A DNA stretch of 64,000 nt, from the NCBI GenBank assembly GCA_963978545.1, contig OZ021725.1, positions 92,536,305 to 92,600,304 of the forward strand, in the 5' to 3' direction. Below are positions 57,585 through 64,000 of the stretch, in pieces. The notes below the pieces were generated by a model. That model saw only the letters and a program-made list of their open reading frames with translations, ran no database searches and had not been told where the DNA came from. The stretch is from Linyphia triangularis (lineage: Eukaryota > Arthropoda > Arachnida > Araneae > Linyphiidae). How positions within the stretch are numbered: position 1 is the first letter of the stretch; every line of letters starts with the position of its first letter. The position numbers and the translations under genes are program-made.

Positions 57585-57709
57585 TTTTTATATATTTAAA
57601 ACTCAATTAGAAGATGATTTGATGTATCATAATTGAAAAAATTAATTTAAAGTCCAAAATAGAGACAGTTAGGAAGAAACAAAACACTTTTCTTCTAAAA
57701 TGACGGGCG

Positions 57710-57745
<36 letters not shown>

Positions 57746-58679
57746 TAATGGTCATATTTTCAATCCAGAATGCGCCATCTACTAAAAGAACTGGAGCGAA
57801 CTCGATTCCTTTATCAATGAAAAAAAAACAAACAAAATAACTGACGAAAAATATTAAGCGCCGATCAGTATAGTTGTAAAGTAACCAAATAAAAATAAAA
57901 CTAAACAACATTCCACACAGATTATAAACCAATCAAAAAATGAAATTATTCGTCTAGTTCTATAATAATAAAAAAAAAAAGTCACACCGACAGAACTTTC
58001 ACCCTATCCTCATATTTATTGCCTTTGGTAATTTCATTGATGTCCAATCCTTAAGCAGCTGGCCAATAAATCCTTTCAACGAGTACAGAGATTCCGCTTG
58101 AGTGGACGTCCAACAATCGGAAGAACAGAATATAAAAGATGCTCTAATTGCGCGGGCGAAATCGCTTGGGCGCACTTTATTGTCCTGCAGATGTTTGCTT
58201 GATGGAATTGGGAGACATCGTAAAAAAAGGCGTCGAGGAAGAACATGAATCGAGCCATGACCCGGATTGGAGACATATGTTTGTATATACATATTTGAGT
58301 TAGTTCACCAGCACTATGTAGTAATTTTTTTGCAGGTTCTATAACAGTCTAGTGTCTAGTCCTAGTGTGTGAAAATCTCGTCAAATGAATTTGGCGTCTT
58401 TTTTCACAATTGGCAATTCTTTTTTTTTTTTTTTTTTTTGGCCACGCATGCGCAACATCGATATTACGGTAACCTCAATTTTCCTCCAAAAACATGCACC
58501 TTTATTAACTGTAGTTTTGGGAATAATTGGCATATTATGTCGTACTTTATTATTTTCTTATTCCTTCTGCTTCCAGTCCTTATTTAGTATTAACGGTCAT
58601 TTTTCATTACCGCCATTAGGTGGATATTGAATCACCCGCCATCTTGTTTATTTTAAATTAGCCTCCATCTTGTGGATTT
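57585..58679. other. Non-coding stretch with an unrecognised 0.3-kb segment
   Basis: It contains A runs (57713-57743) and a T run (58421-58439). The segment 57999-58292 is less AT-rich and open on the minus strand for 97 codons and on an overlapping frame for 66. I recognise no family in any frame, so it is listed only as unexplained. Confidence 0.4.
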
Positions 58680-58766
58680 AAAATCTGCAGTTGGCGACGT
58701 TTTGGCTTTGTCGCCAACTTTTCAAAAACGCGCCAAACCATACACATAGACTAGGAATTTACCTTT
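58680..58766. mobile_element. Terminal fragment of the 23.6-kb foldback MITE family
   Basis: GGCTTTGTCGCCAACTTTTC through GACTAGGAATTTACC lines up with 24076-24133. Only this end is present; the rest is lost or replaced. Confidence 0.7.
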
Positions 58767-59171
58767 ATAACTACAGTTAGTCTCATACAGGACTGACACA
58801 TTTAAAAAAGGAATTAAAAATAAAACTGGCGTTAGAAATGAACCGTTTGTTGCATTCTACATGGGCAAATACGGAATTTTTTCCTATAAATTTTCTAAAA
58901 TAGTTACTAAGTTCACCAAAAGATGGCATAGTTGAATAAAAAAATAAAACAGTCTGAACATGTTGCAAAAACTACAAAATGATGTTTGCATTGTGTATGT
59001 TGCTGGAAATGGTAATTAATTAAAAAACCTCGTTATGTAGTTTGTAGAATTGTTCAGACCACTTTTTTGTAGTTTTTTTTTTTCAATCAGCAACGACATC
59101 TATTTGGGAAATTTTGAAAATAGATGGATGAAGTTTCATTGTTGCCCAAGTAGAAGAGGCAATTGGTACAT

Positions 59172-60440
59172 TACCGTAAAATGGGGTGAATAGGAACAGC
59201 GGGGTGAATCGGAACGAAACTTCATGAAATTACAAAGAAATTATTTCTTTACACAAATAATGCATTTTTATTAATTAAATATTTTTTTTTACTTGTCTAA
59301 CATGTTTGGAATCTTGGAACATGTTTTGTGGGGTTTTCAAAACTGTCCTTTTTTTAAAAAAAATTCTGAAAGAGCGTGCATACAATCCTATGAGTTTTAA
59401 TCTCTCCAAAACTTATCCCGTAATTAATAACATGTACCAGTTATAGACTTAACTAATATATTTTTAGATAAGTATAAACATCTACAACAGCATGCCATAC
59501 TTAATTTAACTTGGTTTTTAAAACTTTTTATTTTACGAATTTTTATGTTTTGCCTCGTCTCGATTTTGAGATTTGCGGGGTGAATCGGAACACTTGAAAA
59601 GTGATATTAAAAAGCTGTTTTTGGCAAGATTATGTTCCACACAAGATTCAACGACTGAAGAAGAGTCTAATTACTCCCTTTATGACAGTAATCAAGATTG
59701 CAGGCTTGAATAAATGTCAGAAAGGGAGCCTAGTTTCCGCATGGCAGAAAACCCGATTGTTCCAGTGGTTTTTCTCTAAAAGACTTCGTTATCTTTAAGT
59801 TATATGGAAAAATGTATGAAGACTCTATTTGAGCAAAGTTTTACACCCACAAGATTATTGCTATGTAAGTGTGTTTTACAAAAAGCGTCCATGAGCGAAG
59901 AGATTTTCTGAAACAAATGAGGATGCTTTTCTCCTTTCTCAAGATACTTTAAGGAATTTGCAGTCATACGGCACCCAAACATAAAGTAGATTAAAAAATA
60001 TTATTAATTTTAAAGACTATTTGGATGAGTTATATGAGAAGAGTTGATAGGCTTTCAAACATATGATTTCTTTTGACAATAATTGACAAAAACAAATTTT
60101 ATACGTCATATTAAATGATTTTTTATGATAATTTTGTGTTCCTATTCACCACAATGCATTATTACTTGTTTTTTGTCACCCTGTAAACATTTAAATAAGA
60201 TCAGACATAAATTGTAACGAGTGTTCCGATTCACCCCTTTCTGCGGGGTGAATCGGAACACCATGAAAAAATTCAAAATAAATTAAACTCAAAGTTTTTT
60301 CAACATTTTTTGAGTTGATCCTCAAAGAAGAAGGTAAGACCCAAGTTTTAATGTCAAAAATATGTTCCTTAACGATTTTATTACAACCGATTTTTACTTT
60401 GAAAGTTGAAAAGTGTTCCGATTCACCCCATTTTACTGTA
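59172..60440. mobile_element. 1.27-kb TA-bounded element with internal copies of its end motif
   Basis: The ends TACCGTAAAATGGGGTGAAT and the complement of TACAGTAAAATGGGGTGAAT make inverted repeats of about 26 bases. The motif GGGGTGAATCGGAACA or its complement also occurs inside at about 59200, 59578, 60127, 60222 and 60245. Non-coding; a short frame at 59601-59798 has no familiar motif. TA at both ends suggests a Tc1/mariner-class mover (inference). Confidence 0.75.
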
Positions 60441-60982
60441 CTATCGTCTTCTCTTTTCTTTTAATTCGATTTTTTTTTCAAATGTGTCAATTCTTTTTGG
60501 ACCATTTGGTATTTTCAAATGTTAAACAAAATCGCATATTGGAATTTGGTGTTTTTCGTGAATTTTTATCTTGCTTCAAAACTTCAGAGTCAATCATTTC
60601 AGCTTTTGTGTTGTGTATATGAATTATTTAATTGATAAAATGAATAATTGATTTGCTATGAAATTTTTTTTTCACCTATACAATGGACAAGTTGAGCATT
60701 TTTAATTTTTTTTTTTTAATTTATTAAGAGTGACGAAAGACAATCAAAACTAGAAACTTTTTTGAAATTCGTTTATTATTTCTTGAGTTATATTAGTTTC
60801 AATTTCCCACTTTTAAAAGTGCGGCAAAAAACGAGACTAGCTTAGCTGTGACGTCACCCTACGTCATAATCCTATTTTTGTTTGGCGCGATCTTGGAAAC
60901 TATCGTGAATTTATTCGCTTTGCTATAGCACGTTTAGCTTTTTTTTTTTTTAATCTTGTATTCGTTTAATCTATTTAAAATC

Positions 60983-61198
60983 ATGTCCTCAAATTCAGCG
61001 TACAAACATTGCCTCGTCCCGAAATGTAGGAATACTTCAATCACCAACACTTCTAAATTATTTATCAGTGTTCTTAAACACACAGACAACCGCAAAAAGT
61101 GGTGTAATGCCATTAAACGAGACGACGATTCTGCAAAAAGTACCCTACACGTTTGTGAAAATCATTTTTATCCGACTATTACTTTTATTTTTACATAA
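60983..61198 (+). CDS. THAP-domain zinc-finger ORF, probably partial
   Basis: The 71-residue frame from ATG 60983 has a C2CH THAP pattern: Cys10 and Cys15 (HCLVPKC), Trp40 (RKKWCNAI), then Cys58 and His61 (VCENHF). THAP domains are DNA-binding zinc fingers found in host regulators and in P-element-type transposases. The frame stops nine residues after the zinc module, and no clear splice donor was found, so this is either the first exon of a longer gene or an orphaned fragment. The conserved proline before the Trp (usually F-x-x-P) is replaced by LFISVLK. A 5' T run and an AT-poor stretch precede it. Confidence 0.7.
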   Translation: MSSNSAYKHCLVPKCRNTSITNTSKLFISVLKHTDNRKKWCNAIKRDDDSAKSTLHVCENHFYPTITFIFT

Positions 61199-61245
61199 TG
61201 ATTTAATTATTTTTTAATTCCATCATTTATAGTTGCTTATGATAT

Positions 61246-61650
61246 ACAGTGACTCGCAAAAGTTATCGTACAGTTTAAAGAAAAAGTCATGTAGCCTGGA
61301 ATCGAATTCGAATATTAATTCCTATATTTTTTTATCAAATCTTTATTTAATTCTGAATCAAACCTAATACTTTAAAAAAAAATATTGAATAGTTTTCATA
61401 AATTCATATTCTTATAACAGTAGAAATTCATAAAACTAAAGAAAAAATTCCACAAATGTGTTCGTTCCCCACATTTTCTGATAATTTTATTAATAGAATT
61501 TTTTTCGGACATTTTTTTTTAATTTTTGTATTCTGGAAACATGTAAAAAATCGATTGGCTATAATATTTGTTTTCTCAATTCATTATAATCTATTTATTA
61601 TTTAAAATGGCTCGTAGTCGAAAAGGAACAGCAAGCAGCATCCTAAAATT
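61246..61650 (+). mobile_element. Tc1-like element 5' end fragment
   Basis: After a TA dinucleotide comes CAGTGACTCGCAAAAG, typical of Tc1-family terminal repeats. About 360 bp later ATGGCTCGTAGTCGAAAAGG could be the start of a transposase frame, which breaks down at once. No matching right end found in the window. Confidence 0.5.
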
Positions 61651-64000
61651 GATTTTATATTTAATTGTAATAATGGTAAATTCATTCGATGTGTTTTGTG
61701 TGTGTATGTGACAATAAATTTTATTTATTCCATTCAACGATCCCGTTTGTAGTAAAACGTTTTACACCCTCACACTTTGTCAGATATGACAATCTTCTCC
61801 ATCTCGTTGCATTCTACAACAACGTCATACGGTTTAGTTTTTATTCGATGTTTGGTGTTACTTTCCCTTTCACTGTGTAAACTTCTTCCCTCTCTTTTGA
61901 CTTTCACATAGCTCACAGCATAGCCTCCATATGTTTCCCTCGCAGATCTGTAAAATAAATGTAAATAAATATTAAAGATTTTTAAACCAAACCGGTATAA
62001 TTATTTTTGTTAGTTAAAACTTTTACAGGCTTTGTATGAAAATTGCAAACAAATTTTGAAAAACAATCTTTTTTTGGTATTATTATTATTATTATTATTC
62101 TGGATAAAAATTAATAGGTAATTGATTATGTAATGGCATATTCACATAGCCAGGAAATAAAACAACATTCATAAGGTTGCTTATGCTTGTGATCTGGAGT
62201 ATATGTAATTTGTTAAAAACGAATGCAAAATAAAAATGCATCTACAGGAATAGAGCAGGGCATAAAAGAAATATGAAAATAATAATAATAATAAACTAGA
62301 AGCATTTTAAGCTTTTTAAGATAATAAGAGTTCGTCCTTGCGGAATGTGTGCGAACATCGCCCGACTGTTTTTACTAAACTAAAATTATTTTTAAAAAAA
62401 AAGCAGGTCAAAGAAAATTGGATCAGCGTTTTTATTGAATAGGAATAGACAAAGAAAATTAAATGAAATGTATAAACAAAACTAAATTGTCGTTGGCTTC
62501 TATTCTGCTTTAACAATTTGAAAGAATTTGTTAAAAAGATCCATTTTATTTTCTTGGTAATAAATGTCGCCAACTTTGTGGGAGTTGTTCAAAGAAGTAA
62601 GAGTGTTCTTGAAAATAGGAAAATAATATTTCTAGCGGAATGTAAATTAATCTGAACTGAAAAACAATATGCTTTCAGTAAAAAAAAATTATATTGAAAA
62701 TAATGGCAAACTTTTTTTTACTCTATTGGATTTTCATGGCAGTTGTTTTCATAGAAAGTCAAGTTACAAACATTTCACTTTATTAGTAAAAAATGTGGTA
62801 ACTTCTACAATTTGAATCTCTCAATTTGAAAATTTTATTTTAAAAATAATACTGGATACAACTGCACTATGGAAAACTAGTGTTTTTATAACTTTCTTAG
62901 AAGTGAAGAGCTGTTTAAAAACGGAATGAAAGTTTTCAAAATAGCACCAAAAATTCGATGAACAAGGAAAAAGTCATTTGTTTCTTGTACAAGAATCAAA
63001 TGAACTTTCATAAGAATGACTTATACAAGAACGGAATGAAAACTCTTGAACGTGAATTTTAATTAAATATACAGTTTTTGATTAAATACGATTCGTTTCG
63101 AATAGTTTGTAAAGTATGTAAAATGTTGAGCTCCGAAAATATTGGCGAGTTGTCACTGCAATGATCTTCAGGTTAACTGGATGGAATGATAATTGAAAAT
63201 AAAAATTTACAATAAAAATAAGTCATATTCAATTAAGTTAGACAAATGAAAAACTGTTTGTAAAATGGGTACATACCTTTCAGATTTTACACCACGAATA
63301 TCAGCTTCTATAAAATTCGTAGGTCGTCGAAGGTAAACAAATGAAGGAGAAAATTGTCCATTGGATTATATATGACTTCAAATCTAACCAGCCAGCAATG
63401 ATGGAAAGTTTTGAGGTTACGTCACGATCCACTGTTTTACGATTTTTTTTCTTTCGATATTTAATTAAATAAATTTTTAATCTCAATATAACTTACATAT
63501 TCGGAATCATCTTTGCTTTCTTTATTAAAATGTATTGCTTTGGACCATTTTTAAAAAATATGCAACTTCTCCATTGGACTGAACTCTTTATAAAATGCAG
63601 ATAATAGTTTTGGTTCTTTAAGAAAAACAAGTGTTAGATGGTTAACATATCCTTCATTTAGGAGAATTGATAAGAAATTTTATTTTATTTTCTGCGATTA
63701 AAACTCGTCTGCTTGGGGATACAGACAGTTTCAAAACTTCATTTCCAATTTTCAACGCAAAATAAGGGGGAGAGTTAGCGATCAAAATTATTGAGAGTCG
63801 AACGTATATTCTTGAATTTCCTTGCAAGCAAATTGTGAAATTTCGAAATGCGATAGTTTCCTTCTCATGCCAACGATATAGTTTTTTTGTTCTGGAAACT
63901 AGTTTGTGTAATATAAAGTTTGGCGCACGTGTGTTTTGAAATTAATCTGTTTCTCTTGATTAATATTCAGAATCAACGTAGTTTGTTTTTAATTCTTAAG
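61651..64000. other. Non-coding right end of window
   Basis: No gene or complete repeat recognised in 2.35 kb. It contains (ATT)n at 62078-62099 and (AAT)n at 62278-62293. The short frames at 61689-61880, 62316-62573 and 63301-63486 have no known motif. If the THAP frame at 60983 has further exons downstream, they were not found here. Confidence 0.4.

Noticed and set aside
57999..58292. Possible 97-codon minus-strand gene
   Set aside because: No recognisable motif in any frame; overlapping frames on both strands give no consistent signal.

Overview
This is a eukaryotic, AT-rich, intron-rich window. The gene content and repeats (BEL/Pao, mariner, Tc1, Helitron-like elements, tRNA-derived SINEs, many MITEs) fit an arthropod. 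A chelicerate such as a spider is my best guess, but that is inference and no species-level marker was found.

Two host genes dominate, arranged head to head. Folliculin (FLCN, minus strand, start codon at 22107, stop near 7671) could be rebuilt as ten coding exons with matching splice phases, giving about 559 residues. A DSN1/Mis13-type kinetochore subunit (plus strand, 25140-47585) could be rebuilt as nine coding exons, giving about 245 residues. The 3.0 kb between the start codons must hold both promoters. FLCN acts in lysosomal nutrient signalling (Rag GTPases); DSN1 is a Mis12-complex subunit. No functional link between them is implied beyond the shared upstream region. A small THAP zinc-finger ORF lies at 60983-61198.

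Layout: 1-4984, the 3' part of a decayed BEL/Pao retrotransposon with its 3' LTR. 4985-7670, intergenic with one MITE. 7671-22107, FLCN; its introns hold a mariner fragment, a complete 405-bp TRIM element, SINEs, MITEs, a nearly full-length dead mariner and a 26-bp minisatellite. 22108-25139, shared upstream region with a MITE inserted into another copy of itself. 25140-47585, DSN1; its introns hold a Helitron-like element with a 148-bp tandem array, two 2.4-2.9 kb CAGGG-ended elements, a tRNA-bearing TRIM cluster, and piggyBac-like and hAT-like MITEs. 47586-64000, repeat-rich DNA with an 86/172-bp array, a long TA microsatellite, LINE and Tc1 remnants, a second Helitron-like element, a 1.27 kb TA-ended element and the THAP ORF.

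The most unusual signals are: (i) miniature LTR retrotransposons (TRIMs) whose LTRs carry tRNA-like modules with pol III A and B boxes, at two loci with a shared LTR start but different tRNA modules; (ii) a tandem array that copies the FLCN exon 7/intron 7 splice-donor junction about four times; (iii) a family of CAGGG-ended elements with consistent 5-bp target duplications; (iv) a MITE inserted into its own kind, giving a strong foldback between the two divergent genes.
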